A stretch of 64,000 bases of DNA from Verrucomicrobiota bacterium (GCA_017309115.1 JAFLEF010000029.1:1-64000); one strand, 5' to 3'. Numbered from the stretch's first letter, positions 1-7,275 are shown. The notes: generated from the letters alone by a model not told the origin. Program-made: numbers and translations.

Positions 1-346
1 AGTCCCAGACTCCTCTCTCAGGACTTCACCCCCAGAGTGAGCACCCAGAATCGCATTCAACGGCGCCATGCCTCATCGCACCAATCACTTCCCAAAAAAT
101 CCACCTTCTTCAACTGCCGTTTCCAGGGTGAATCCAATCTGCGGCTCCAACGGCCTCGCTCGGGCTGAGCTCGTATGGAGTACGACAACCGACTGCCGTT
201 TTCGGGCGTTGGTCGCGACTCAGCGAAAGAATGGGTGGGAGTCCACAGGATTGCGGCTCCGCAGAGCGTCGCCCTACCACGCCTCGCGTCTTCCTTACCG
301 CTTACCGCTTCGCGCTTACCGGTTTTACCTCTCCGCTCGTAGACAA
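1..346. other. Non-coding edge segment, nothing recognised
   Basis: I see no convincing gene here. The only open frame has no recognisable protein character. The stretch around 280-330 holds the simple, imperfectly repeated word 'cttaccgctt', and a related mix of such words recurs near 62.53-62.77 kb. This suggests degenerate intergenic filler common to this genome. Confidence 0.4.
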
Positions 347-381
347 CAAAAAGGGCGGCTGACCATTTCGGCCAGCCGCCC
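347..381 (-). terminator. Rho-independent terminator of the repeat protein gene
   Basis: On the minus strand a 9-bp GC stem (GGGCGGCTG at 373-381 complement, CAGCCGCCC at 353-361 complement) closes an 11-nt loop and is followed at once by a T run (348-352). It lies just beyond the stop codon of the gene ending at 400. Confidence 0.85.
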
Positions 382-399
382 CTGAAACGACCCGGGAAC

Positions 400-3282
400 T
401 TAGTCGTTCACTTGGTAGAACTGAGTGTCCCCACTCACCGGAAGCGTCACCGAGGTTTCGCTCGTGGTGGTTTCATCGGCCCACGTGCCCGTGCTCAGCG
501 AAGTGCGCTTCTGCACCGTGTACGGCGGGGTGCCACCCGACCAGGTCAGCTTGATCTGACCATCGACCAGCGAGGATTGCACCACCACCGGGACATTGAC
601 CGGAGGATAGACCACCGGGGTGTAAGCTCCGCCCGGGTTCATGATCCCGGAGTTGCCTAAGGCCGTCCAATCAACGGCCCAGTTGCCTGCGCTGGTAAAC
701 GCGCCGTAGTAGGCCGACGGCTGATAGAATCCGTTGGCGGGAGGCGTCAGGCTCGAGGTGTTGGCCGGGCTGCCCACCGCCGGGCGGGGATCCAGAACCA
801 GATCCTCTACGCGGGAGATGCCGCGGAGGAGGGGATTGACGTTGGTCGAGTTGTTATTGGCCGGGGCGAAGAGCGACGCCGGGTTGAAGTTGGGGACGGT
901 GAAGTTCCACCATAGGTTGTTTTGGAGCGTGGGATTCGCGCCCGTGGTGAAGGCGCCGCCGGTGATCGGTAGGCCGTTGAAGTCCGTGAAGATTCCGTTG
1001 TACAGCTTGGCCTGGGTGTAGGCCCGGAAGGTGAAGGCGTTGTTGCCCGAGCCCGCGCCAGCTCGTGCGCCGGCTCCGATGAGGGTCGAGTTGTAGATCT
1101 CCCAATTCGACACCGGAACGCCCAAACCGGTCACCCGATCCTGCGGCTCGCCGTTGATCTCCATTCCCTTTTCCACGCTGTTGGCCGGCTGAATGCCGAA
1201 CCAGAACTGGTTCTTGCCGCTGTAGCCTTGGTCTGCATCGAACTGCTCGTCCTGATTCAAGGCACTGACCAGATACCGCGTGTTCACCGTTCCGCCGAAG
1301 AACTCAAATCCGTCATCCGAGTTGGCGTACACTTCGACGTACTCCACCGTCGTTCCGCGTCCCACCCCGCACAGGGACAGACCGTTCACTTCCTTGTTCG
1401 ATTCCAGCAGCTTGCCACCGTGCCGGATCGACACATAGCGGATCACCCCGGAGGAGTCGTCGTCGTCCGCTCCACCGTAGCGGTTCACAAACTGTCCGCC
1501 CGGCCCCTGCGTGTCCGGCAACCCTTCGTAAATGTCATACTTCGGCGTCGCCGCGTCGCCCGCCGCATTCACCGCGTTGTTAATCCGCGCCTTGCCCAGG
1601 ACGATTATTCCACCCCACAGCTGCACGTCGTCCGGTCCCAAATCCGTCGGATCGGTGACGTCATCCTCTTCCGCCGTGAAAATGATCGGGTTCTGCGGCG
1701 TGCCTTCGGCGATCAACTTGCCGCCTTGGGAAATGAACAGATTGCCAAAGTTCCCGCTGGTCGTTCCCGGGACACCCTTGACCACCGTTCCCGGTTCGAT
1801 GCGCAGTTCGGCTCCGTCCACCACGTACACAAACCCCTGGAGCACGTACGTGTTGGTCGAGCTCCACACCGTCGTCCCAGTCAGATAACCCGCAGGAACG
1901 TTCACCACATTGGTCCGCGGCGGGAGGAAGCCGGCCGAATCCAGTGCCGTCCAATTGCGAAGCCACAGATTTTGTCCGTCGAACGCGCCGCGATATGGAG
2001 CGATCAAGTAGAACCCATCCCGCGGGGTCTCTTTGGCACCGCTCCAGGCGGGACTGTCGGGTTGAAGCAGCGGATTCAGACCGCCGTCCTCGGTGCGGGA
2101 GATACCGCGGAGGAGAGGATTAACGTTGGTCGAGTTGTTGTTGTCGGCGGCGAAGAGCGAGGCCGGGCTGAAGTTGGGGACGGTGAAGTTCCACCACAGG
2201 TTATTCTGCACCGTCGGATTGGCGCCGGTGGTGAAGGCGCCGCCGGTGACGGGCTGTCCGTTGAAGTCGGTGAAGATGCCGTTATACAGCTTGACCTGGG
2301 TATAGGCTCGGAACGTGAAGGCATTGTTGCCCGAGCCGGCTCCGGATCGGGCGCCGGCACCGATGAGGGTCGCGTTGTAGATCTCCCAGTTCGAGACCGG
2401 AACGCCCAGACCGGTCACCCGATCCTGCGGCTCGCCGTTGATCTCCATGCCCTTTTCCACGCTGTTGGCCGGCTGAATGCCAAACCAGAACTGGTTCTTG
2501 CCGCTGTAGCCTTGGTCTGCATCGAACTGTTCGTCTTGATTGAAGGCGCTGACCAAATACCGGGTGTTCACCGTTCCGCCGAAGAACTCAAATCCGTCAT
2601 CCGAGTTGGCGTACACTTCGACGTATTCCACCGTCGTTCCGCGTCCCACCCCGCAGAGGGACAGACCGTTCACTTCCTTGTTCGATTCCAGCAGCTTGCC
2701 ACCGTGCCGGATCGACACGTAGCGGATCACCCCGGAGGAGTCGTCGTCGTCCGCCCCACCGTAGCGGTTCACAAACTGTCCGCCCGGCCCCTGCGTGTCC
2801 GGCAACCCTTCGTAAATGTCATACTTCGGCGTCGCCGCGTCGCCCGCCGCATTCACCGCGTTGTTAATCCGCGCCTTGCCCAGGACGATTATTCCACCCC
2901 ACAGCTGCACGTCGTCCGGTCCCAAATCCGTCGGATCGGTGACGTCATCCTCTTCCGCCGTGAAAATGATCGGGTTCTGCGGCGTGCCTTCGGCGATCAA
3001 CTTGCCGCCTTGGGAAATGAACAGATTGCCAAAGTTCCCGCTGGTCGTTCCCGGAACACCCTTGACCACCGTTCCCGGTTCGATGCGCAGTTCGGCTCCG
3101 TCCACCACGTACACGAACCCTTGGAGCACGTACGTGTTCGTCGATTTCCAAACCGTCGTCCCAGTCAGATAACCCGCAGGAACGTTGATGGTGTCGGCCA
3201 AGGCCGGAGAAAGTGCGGCGAGCGCCGGCAGAAGTCCGGCCAAGAGCCGGGCGTTCCACCCTTTTGAATTCAATGTGTTCAT
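400..3282 (-). CDS. Secreted two-unit beta-helix-like protein (internal tandem duplication)
   Basis: 960 residues. A signal peptide (about residues 1-29, ending ALA) is followed by two nearly identical units of 428 residues, each starting at VPAGYLTGTTVW and carrying VDGAELRIEPGTVVKG and AEGTPQNPIIFTAEEDD. Such ladders are typical of extracellular right-handed beta-helix proteins. The last ~60 residues (VQSSLVDGQIKLTWSGGTPPYTVQKRTSL) look like a small C-terminal Ig/Fn3-type module that is common in exported Verrucomicrobia proteins. No catalytic motif is recognised, so the role is unknown and probably surface or extracellular. Monocistronic, with its own terminator. No clear ribosome site is seen; the start is chosen for the signal peptide. 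Confidence 0.85.
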   Translation of the reverse strand: MNTLNSKGWNARLLAGLLPALAALSPALADTINVPAGYLTGTTVWKSTNTYVLQGFVYVVDGAELRIEPGTVVKGVPGTTSGNFGNLFISQGGKLIAEGTPQNPIIFTAEEDDVTDPTDLGPDDVQLWGGIIVLGKARINNAVNAAGDAATPKYDIYEGLPDTQGPGGQFVNRYGGADDDDSSGVIRYVSIRHGGKLLESNKEVNGLSLCGVGRGTTVEYVEVYANSDDGFEFFGGTVNTRYLVSAFNQDEQFDADQGYSGKNQFWFGIQPANSVEKGMEINGEPQDRVTGLGVPVSNWEIYNATLIGAGARSGAGSGNNAFTFRAYTQVKLYNGIFTDFNGQPVTGGAFTTGANPTVQNNLWWNFTVPNFSPASLFAADNNNSTNVNPLLRGISRTEDGGLNPLLQPDSPAWSGAKETPRDGFYLIAPYRGAFDGQNLWLRNWTALDSAGFLPPRTNVVNVPAGYLTGTTVWSSTNTYVLQGFVYVVDGAELRIEPGTVVKGVPGTTSGNFGNLFISQGGKLIAEGTPQNPIIFTAEEDDVTDPTDLGPDDVQLWGGIIVLGKARINNAVNAAGDAATPKYDIYEGLPDTQGPGGQFVNRYGGADDDDSSGVIRYVSIRHGGKLLESNKEVNGLSLCGVGRGTTVEYVEVYANSDDGFEFFGGTVNTRYLVSALNQDEQFDADQGYSGKNQFWFGIQPANSVEKGMEINGEPQDRVTGLGVPVSNWEIYNSTLIGAGARAGAGSGNNAFTFRAYTQAKLYNGIFTDFNGLPITGGAFTTGANPTLQNNLWWNFTVPNFNPASLFAPANNNSTNVNPLLRGISRVEDLVLDPRPAVGSPANTSSLTPPANGFYQPSAYYGAFTSAGNWAVDWTALGNSGIMNPGGAYTPVVYPPVNVPVVVQSSLVDGQIKLTWSGGTPPYTVQKRTSLSTGTWADETTTSETSVTLPVSGDTQFYQVND
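788..1896 (-). repeat. Tandem repeat copy 2 (C-terminal unit of the beta-helix-like gene)
   Basis: This matches 2072-3180 at a constant offset of 1284 bases (428 codons). The part from about 1450 to 1790 is nearly base-for-base identical to its partner. Divergence is greater toward 788-1100. The pattern suggests a recent in-frame duplication or ongoing gene conversion. Confidence 0.9.
2072..3180 (-). repeat. Tandem repeat copy 1 (N-terminal unit of the beta-helix-like gene)
   Basis: Partner of 788-1896 at an offset of 1284 bases. The upstream boundary of the duplicated block is sharp at the codons for PAGYLTG, just after the signal peptide (around 3180). Confidence 0.9.
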
Positions 3283-3453
3283 CGGTATTGATTCGTCGGA
3301 TGCCGCGATCGAGGACCTCCCTGGATTAGGGCATCTCCGGAACCCCAGACGGATGGGGGGACGGCGCTACGAACCAATGTCTGCCGTGTTACATGACGGC
3401 AACGATGTGGGGAGTCTGGTCCGTGATTATGAGGGATTCTGGTCCCCAAGAAG

Positions 3454-3574
3454 GGCGTCGACAAGAGATGGGAAACAGGACCAACGCGCTAATTGCGCTA
3501 CGGGCCAAGTTTATCGGCCCGACCGGATTCTCACCGGCAACCTTTGGCGTGTAGTTTCCCGGGCATTCGACGCC
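3454..3574 (-). ncRNA. Y-RNA-like element 4, with permuted tRNA-like domain
   Basis: Minus-strand RNA of 121 nt. The outer stem GGCGUCGA (3567-3574) pairs perfectly with UCGACGCC (3454-3461). An asymmetric internal loop has AUGCCC on the 5' side and AUCUCUUG on the 3' side. The inner stem GGGAAA/UUUCCC is 3555-3560 with 3470-3475. The domain above it reads, in order: T-arm-like hairpin (3522-3538, 5-bp stem, 7-nt loop), an acceptor-like 8-bp stem (3514-3521 with 3501-3508, two non-Watson-Crick or wobble positions at most) closed by a 5-nt loop, the dinucleotide UA, then a D-arm-like hairpin (3486-3498, GCGC stems). This is the order of a tRNA opened at the anticodon and closed at the acceptor. 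It resembles YrlA-type bacterial Y RNAs. The T-loop lacks the canonical UUCRA. Confidence 0.8.
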
Positions 3575-3610
3575 GGAAAGAGGTGCCCGGATGCATCCGA
3601 GCGGCGTGGT

Positions 3611-3623
3611 CTCCCGAAGGGAG
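3611..3623 (-). other. Small hairpin flanking Y-like element 3 (downstream side)
   Basis: CUCCC and GGGAG arms enclose UUC on the minus strand. Together with 3681-3694 it brackets the compact element 3 and overlaps the end of its outer stem. It may be a processing signal or an alternative fold. Confidence 0.5.
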
Positions 3624-3685
3624 AGTCGACGAGGGTTGATCGAGACGGACAGTTTTGTATGTAGTCTCGGTCGCATTCGACTCCC
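3619..3685 (-). ncRNA. Y-RNA-like element 3, compact hairpin
   Basis: Minus-strand RNA of about 61-67 nt. The outer stem GAGUCGA (3677-3683) pairs with UCGACUC (3623-3629). The internal loop keeps the AUGC (5') and CUCG (3') features of the other elements. The inner stem CGAGAC/GUCUCG is 3664-3669 with 3641-3646. The apical loop (3647-3663) begins UACAU and ends UGUCC, as in element 1. There is no tRNA-like insert. The shared words GAAUGC and GACUACA tie it to the other three elements. Confidence 0.72.
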
Positions 3686-3694
3686 ACAAGGGAG
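3681..3694 (-). other. Small hairpin flanking Y-like element 3 (upstream side)
   Basis: CUCCC and GGGAG arms enclose UUGU on the minus strand. It shares three bases with the 5' arm of element 3, so this hairpin and the full outer stem of element 3 compete. It mirrors the hairpin at 3611-3623. Confidence 0.5.
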
Positions 3695-3695
3695 A

Positions 3696-3824
3696 AGCAA
3701 CGACAAGGGGTGGGAAACGTTTTCCAATGCTCTGATGGTTGAGCTACGGAACGGCGTTCACCGTCCCGGCCGGAGTTTCACCGGCAACCTTTGGAGTCAT
3801 GTAGTTCCCCGGGCATTCGTCGCC
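3696..3824 (-). ncRNA. Y-RNA-like element 2, with permuted tRNA-like domain
   Basis: Minus-strand RNA of about 128 nt. The outer stem GCGACGA (3817-3823) pairs with UCGUUGC (3697-3703) with one G-U. The internal loop again has AUGCCC versus ACCCCUUG. The inner stem GGGGAAC/GUUUCCC is 3804-3810 with 3712-3718. Above it lie a T-arm-like hairpin (3769-3785, GCCGG/CCGGC, 7-nt loop), an acceptor-like stem (3761-3768 with 3747-3754, closed by a 6-nt loop), UA, and a D-arm-like hairpin (3729-3744, GCUC/GAGC with an 8-nt loop). The acceptor-to-D segment reads exactly like the 5' end of an ordinary tRNA. Most paired positions differ from element 4 but still pair, which argues for selection on the fold. 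Confidence 0.82.
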
Positions 3825-3834
3825 AGAGTGAGTT

Positions 3835-3902
3835 GGGGCCGACAAGGTCGAGTTAGTTGAGACGGACATTTAACAGATGTAGTCCCAATGGCATTCAGCC
3901 CC
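3835..3902 (-). ncRNA. Y-RNA-like element 1, compact hairpin
   Basis: Minus-strand RNA of 68 nt, first of the array after the rsr stop codon. The outer stem GGGGCUGA (3895-3902) pairs with UCGGCCCC (3835-3842), with one U-G. The internal loop has AUGCCA on the 5' side and a purine/pyrimidine-mixed 3' side ending CCUUG. The inner stem UUGGGAC/GUCUCAA is 3882-3888 with 3857-3863. The apical loop starts UACAU and ends UGUCC. There is no tRNA-like domain. The internal-loop words are shared with elements 2-4 and probably mark the Rsr-binding site, by analogy with the Ro-binding stem of known Y RNAs. Confidence 0.75.
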
Positions 3903-3919
3903 GAAAATTGGTTTCAAAC

Positions 3920-3950
3920 GGGCCGGCGACGACGGCATCGCCGCCGGCCC
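3920..3950 (-). other. Strong hairpin between rsr and the Y-like array
   Basis: A 9-bp perfect GC stem (3920-3928 with 3942-3950) lies 20 bases after the rsr stop codon. On the minus strand it is followed by GTTTGAAACC, with no T run, so it is a poor intrinsic terminator. It may protect the mRNA 3' end, slow transcription or mark a processing point between mRNA and Y RNAs. Confidence 0.6.
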
Positions 3951-3969
3951 TTACATATCCTCTCCGACA

Positions 3970-5523
3970 TTACAACGCCTGAGATTCGATCAAGCCGACC
4001 CAGTGATCGGCGTGGAGTTCGCCCTGGGCGAACAGCGACAGGATTTCGAACACCGAGTCCGAGAATCCCCCGACATTCAGGATGTCGGCGCGTTCCCGAG
4101 CCTGGGTCGAGCCATACGGCTGGAGATCCAGGCAGACCAGACGCGCCCGCGGATTGCGCCGACGGAAGGTCTCCCATTCCGCCTGGGTCGCGGTGCTGCG
4201 GCCTCCGCCCTCGGCGTCGACCCAGCTCATGTTGTCCGAGACCATGACCACCAAGTCCGCCTCGGCCCGCTCCTGATTCAGCCAGCGGAACGGAGCGCTG
4301 CAGTTGGTCCCACCGCTGGGCAGTTGGGCCAGGACCTGGGCGTTGGCCAGAACGGTGTTCCGCGCCTTAAGCTTCACCGGAACCACGTCGTCCGAGAACG
4401 GCAGAACCAGCGTTTGCGGATTCTTCCGCACCAGAGCAGCCGCCACCAGTGCCGCCACATCCAGACAACGAACGGCCGTGGTGCTGCCCCGCCGATGACC
4501 CGTGACCGGTGAGAGCATCGACCCGGATACGTCCGGGCAGACCACCACCCGGCCCTGGATCACGGGCACGTTGGCCAGCGCGACTTCCATCGCTTGCTGC
4601 AAGGCATTCCGAACTTCGCCCGGAACACCCTCGACTGCCTGCATGTGGGCCATCATCAGCTGATACGGGAACACCCGCGCCGACCGGATCGCCTCCGGAT
4701 CCCGCAAGCGCTCCACGATCTGGAGCGTCAGCTTGCGGTTCGCGAACACGCCGTGACGGGCAAACGTGTTCAGATTCATCCGGGTCATTTGCCATGGAGC
4801 TCGCCGGGCGATGGCCATCCAGTCCGTCTCGCTCAGGGTCAACGAGGTCAGCATCTGGAACGGCACGTCGGGTACCTGCGTGGTTTCCCCGCGCTTGAAG
4901 GCCTCGAACTGTCGGACGCACTCCGGCAGCGCCGCGGCGTCATAGGGCCGGTTCAACAGCCATCCGTACAACGCCGCCCGAGAAGGAGTCGACGGCCGCG
5001 GATGCACCATCTTTACGATGTCCGCGAGGGACGGGTTCTGCCCGACCGAGGCCCGGAACAGCTGCTCATCCGTCCGGGATTCCAGCCACTGAAGCACCAG
5101 CTTCTTCGGCACCGTTCCCAGCGACTTCCGAGCGACGGCACCGGAGCGGAGAATCTGCACGAAGTTCCGGACCATTCGTCCGTCATCGCAGACCCGCGGG
5201 AACACCGCCTTCAGATGCGCCGGGCTCAGTACGCTCAGCGCGGCGCACAGCAGGGCGGGCATGTCCTTCATGTGGCCTTGGGTCCGGCTGAAGAGAGCGA
5301 CCTTCGCGGTGAACTCCGGTCCGACTGCACTGGCCAGTTCGAGCACCCGCTCCAGCTGGGTTTCAGCGGTCGCGTAGAAGGTGCTGTTCAGACAACCGGT
5401 GACGGCGTACTGCGCGAGCGCCTGCTTCGGCGGGAGAGCGTAAGCCGGTCCGCCGGCTTCGTTGACCGTGTCGGTCGGGGTCAGGGCCCGGAGGAGGCTC
5501 GAGAATAATGTGGGGTTCGCCAT
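3970..5523 (-). CDS. rsr: Ro60-family RNA-binding protein Rsr (TROVE + vWA)
   Basis: 517 residues. Orthologue of the Ro autoantigen: an N-terminal TROVE domain (about 1-325, all-helical HEAT-like ring that holds misfolded or single-stranded RNA ends and binds Y RNA on its outer face) and a C-terminal vWA domain (about 325-517) with an intact MIDAS: DVSGSM near 331-336, a Thr in GGTNCS near 406, and SD near 429-430. Start chosen at 5523 because AAGGA lies 7 bases upstream and the sigma-54 promoter at 5556-5573 excludes the longer reading from 5586. Bacterial Rsr-Y RNA complexes aid rRNA maturation and RNA decay with PNPase and are often induced by damage. Four Y-RNA-like elements follow directly downstream on the same strand. 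No rtcB or PNPase gene is in view. Confidence 0.95.
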   Translation of the reverse strand: MANPTLFSSLLRALTPTDTVNEAGGPAYALPPKQALAQYAVTGCLNSTFYATAETQLERVLELASAVGPEFTAKVALFSRTQGHMKDMPALLCAALSVLSPAHLKAVFPRVCDDGRMVRNFVQILRSGAVARKSLGTVPKKLVLQWLESRTDEQLFRASVGQNPSLADIVKMVHPRPSTPSRAALYGWLLNRPYDAAALPECVRQFEAFKRGETTQVPDVPFQMLTSLTLSETDWMAIARRAPWQMTRMNLNTFARHGVFANRKLTLQIVERLRDPEAIRSARVFPYQLMMAHMQAVEGVPGEVRNALQQAMEVALANVPVIQGRVVVCPDVSGSMLSPVTGHRRGSTTAVRCLDVAALVAAALVRKNPQTLVLPFSDDVVPVKLKARNTVLANAQVLAQLPSGGTNCSAPFRWLNQERAEADLVVMVSDNMSWVDAEGGGRSTATQAEWETFRRRNPRARLVCLDLQPYGSTQARERADILNVGGFSDSVFEILSLFAQGELHADHWVGLIESQAL

Positions 5524-5555
5524 AACGATCCTTTTCGATGCGTTCGGGAACCTGA

Positions 5556-5573
5556 TTGCACCCCGCGTGCCAG
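5556..5573 (-). promoter_or_regulatory. Sigma-54 (-24/-12) promoter of rsr
   Basis: The minus strand reads CTGGCACGCGGGGTGCAA. Against the consensus YTGGCACGNNNNTTGCW it has one mismatch (T to G in the -12 element), and the GG and GC doublets are 10 bases apart as required. The predicted transcript starts near 5546, giving a leader of about 23 nt that contains the AAGGA ribosome site of rsr. Confidence 0.8.
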
Positions 5574-5662
5574 GCGATTGAATCACCTATGGAAGCACTG
5601 CCTATCAACGCTTTAGGCGGGAATCTTCGATCCACACAGGTCAGCGATCGACGAAAGCGTTC

Positions 5663-5693
5663 GCTTATCCGCGGCAACCTTGGCTTATCCGCG
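5663..5693 (-). promoter_or_regulatory. Pair of direct repeats, candidate activator sites for rsr
   Basis: The 11-base word CGCGGATAAGC occurs twice on the minus strand (5683-5693 and 5663-5673), with start points exactly 20 bases apart, about two helical turns. They lie roughly 115-150 bases upstream of the predicted transcription start. That is the usual place for enhancer-binding-protein sites of sigma-54 promoters. Confidence 0.6.
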
Positions 5694-5721
5694 AGGCAGT
5701 TTCACGGATGACCAGTCGCGC

Positions 5722-7275
5722 TTAGTCCGCCGGGCAGGGCGACTGAATCTGGAGTTTTTCCCGGACCGGGCTGCTCGTCGTCTCCAACGTGGCAAGCGCC
5801 TGCTCGTTCAGGTCGACGGTGAGTTGCCACGTCTTCCGGGTCTGCCACCAAACCCAATACACCAGAAACCGGCCCAACGCCGTCGTCAGCGCGGCGATGG
5901 GCCCAATGATGAAATCGGTCATTATCAAGGCCACACAGGCCGCCAGAAGTCCGACACCCAGGGTCGCTTCAATGACGGTGGTCCGCACAATTCCAGGGAC
6001 CTTGGCCTTCATGAATTTGTTGGTTCGCACGAACGGAGCATCGTGATCGAACAGGCACTTCACCCAACTGCTGCTGAAGATCCACCCCAAACCCAGGTGG
6101 GTAAAGAAGGCGAGGCTGATCTCCCGAAGACTGTGACCCTCGTGACGCAAACTGTAGAAAAGCGTTCCAAAGCGCAGGACCATGAACGTCGAAAGCGTGA
6201 ACCCGGCCAGCACGATGAGATAAGGATGCCAGGGGTGCATCCATTCCATCAGAGCCAAGGGAGCGAGTAGAATCAGGGTCAGACTGGGAAGGAGGTTGAA
6301 GTTAAACCAGGCCGTCAGGTGAACAAGGTAGCCAACCTTTTGGCGGAAACTGAGGTCGTTCCCGAGCAGAAGTCTTCGCCAGTTGAGTTTGAGGATCTGG
6401 GCATTGCCAAACGCCCAGCGCCAGCGCTGTTTCTTCAATCCCTCGAGGTCGTGAGGCATCAGGCCGCGGCCAATGACCTCGTTCGCGTAAACGGACCGAT
6501 AACCGGCAGAATTGAGTCGGAATCCCAGGTCCGCATCTTCGGTGACCACCTGGGTGTCAAATCCATTGACCGCTTCCAAAGCGGAGACCCGCAGCAGGCT
6601 CAAGGTGCCCGTCGAAGGCACACAGCCAAGCCGATTGGCCATATTCATATAGCCAGCGAAGAAGTGTTTGAAATCAAGGGCCATGCCCGCGTTGCCCGGA
6701 CCGACATTCCGATATTCCTGCGGAAACTGGACCAAGCCGACATCGTCTCCGCAGTGGCTCAGGGCCCGTTTCAATGCGCGCCGCTCGACGACGTAGTCGG
6801 CATCGACGACAAAAATAAACTCAGCCCGCGGATCCATGAACTGCCGTGCCCAGTTCATGGCGCCAGCTTTGGCCCCCTTGAGTCCTTCGACATGGAGGAA
6901 TCTGAACTTCGATCCGTACTCCCGACAGAGGGCTTCAATCGGACGCCAAACCGCCTCGTCCTGAGTGTTGTTGTCGATGACCAACACCTCGTAGTTCCGC
7001 CAGTGCAGATGTCGGAGGGAATTGAGGGTTTCCCTCAGTACCTCCGGCGGCTCGTTGTGAGCCGGCACGTGCACCGAAACAAACGGTTCATCCGAGCCTC
7101 GGCGCTCAGGTTTAGGTGTCACTCGCTGGAATCGGCAGGTGACTAACTGCAAACCTAATATTGCAAGATGCAGGACAAAATTCACGACGGCCAACGCCAC
7201 GTGAATCACTGGAAACAAAAGCAGCACCAGAACACCGCCAAGCGCAGCCAACGTCAGAGTAAATCGGTTCCACAT
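5722..7275 (-). CDS. Membrane GT2 processive-type glycosyltransferase
   Basis: 517 residues. An N-terminal membrane hairpin (about 5-45) is followed by a cytoplasmic GT2 domain: VHVPAHNEP near 68, a DAD metal/sugar site at 158-160 (FVVDADY), TEDAD at 245-249 with the catalytic acid, and QRWRWAFG at 283-290. At least three or four hydrophobic segments follow (about 315-480). This is the layout of cellulose-synthase-like and glucan-synthase GT2 enzymes, so it probably makes or extends a surface polysaccharide from a nucleotide sugar. There is no PilZ domain and no cellulose operon around it. Same strand as rsr, but rsr has its own promoter. Substrate cannot be told. Confidence 0.88.
   Translation of the reverse strand: MWNRFTLTLAALGGVLVLLLFPVIHVALAVVNFVLHLAILGLQLVTCRFQRVTPKPERRGSDEPFVSVHVPAHNEPPEVLRETLNSLRHLHWRNYEVLVIDNNTQDEAVWRPIEALCREYGSKFRFLHVEGLKGAKAGAMNWARQFMDPRAEFIFVVDADYVVERRALKRALSHCGDDVGLVQFPQEYRNVGPGNAGMALDFKHFFAGYMNMANRLGCVPSTGTLSLLRVSALEAVNGFDTQVVTEDADLGFRLNSAGYRSVYANEVIGRGLMPHDLEGLKKQRWRWAFGNAQILKLNWRRLLLGNDLSFRQKVGYLVHLTAWFNFNLLPSLTLILLAPLALMEWMHPWHPYLIVLAGFTLSTFMVLRFGTLFYSLRHEGHSLREISLAFFTHLGLGWIFSSSWVKCLFDHDAPFVRTNKFMKAKVPGIVRTTVIEATLGVGLLAACVALIMTDFIIGPIAALTTALGRFLVYWVWWQTRKTWQLTVDLNEQALATLETTSSPVREKLQIQSPCPAD

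Noticed and set aside
68-385. A 105-residue open frame at the window start.
   Set aside because: It has no family and overlaps the terminator. It is probably noise.
1228-3267. A 679-residue open frame on the plus strand.
   Set aside because: It is a shadow of the beta-helix-like gene. It lacks signal, family and codon character, and it repeats because that gene is duplicated.
3501-3574. Similarity to a cobalamin riboswitch (GCCGGUGAGAAUCCGG and a nearby GGGAA).
   Set aside because: The B12-box-like CCGC-x-ACUG segment and the proper spacing after GGGAA are missing, and the flanking pairs fit a tRNA-like fold instead. The position after rsr and the four-fold repetition fit Y RNAs.
3729-3785. 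A degraded ordinary tRNA gene.
   Set aside because: Acceptor strands are joined by a loop and stand in reverse order to a normal tRNA. There is no anticodon arm, and a second, similar copy (element 4) has the same order.
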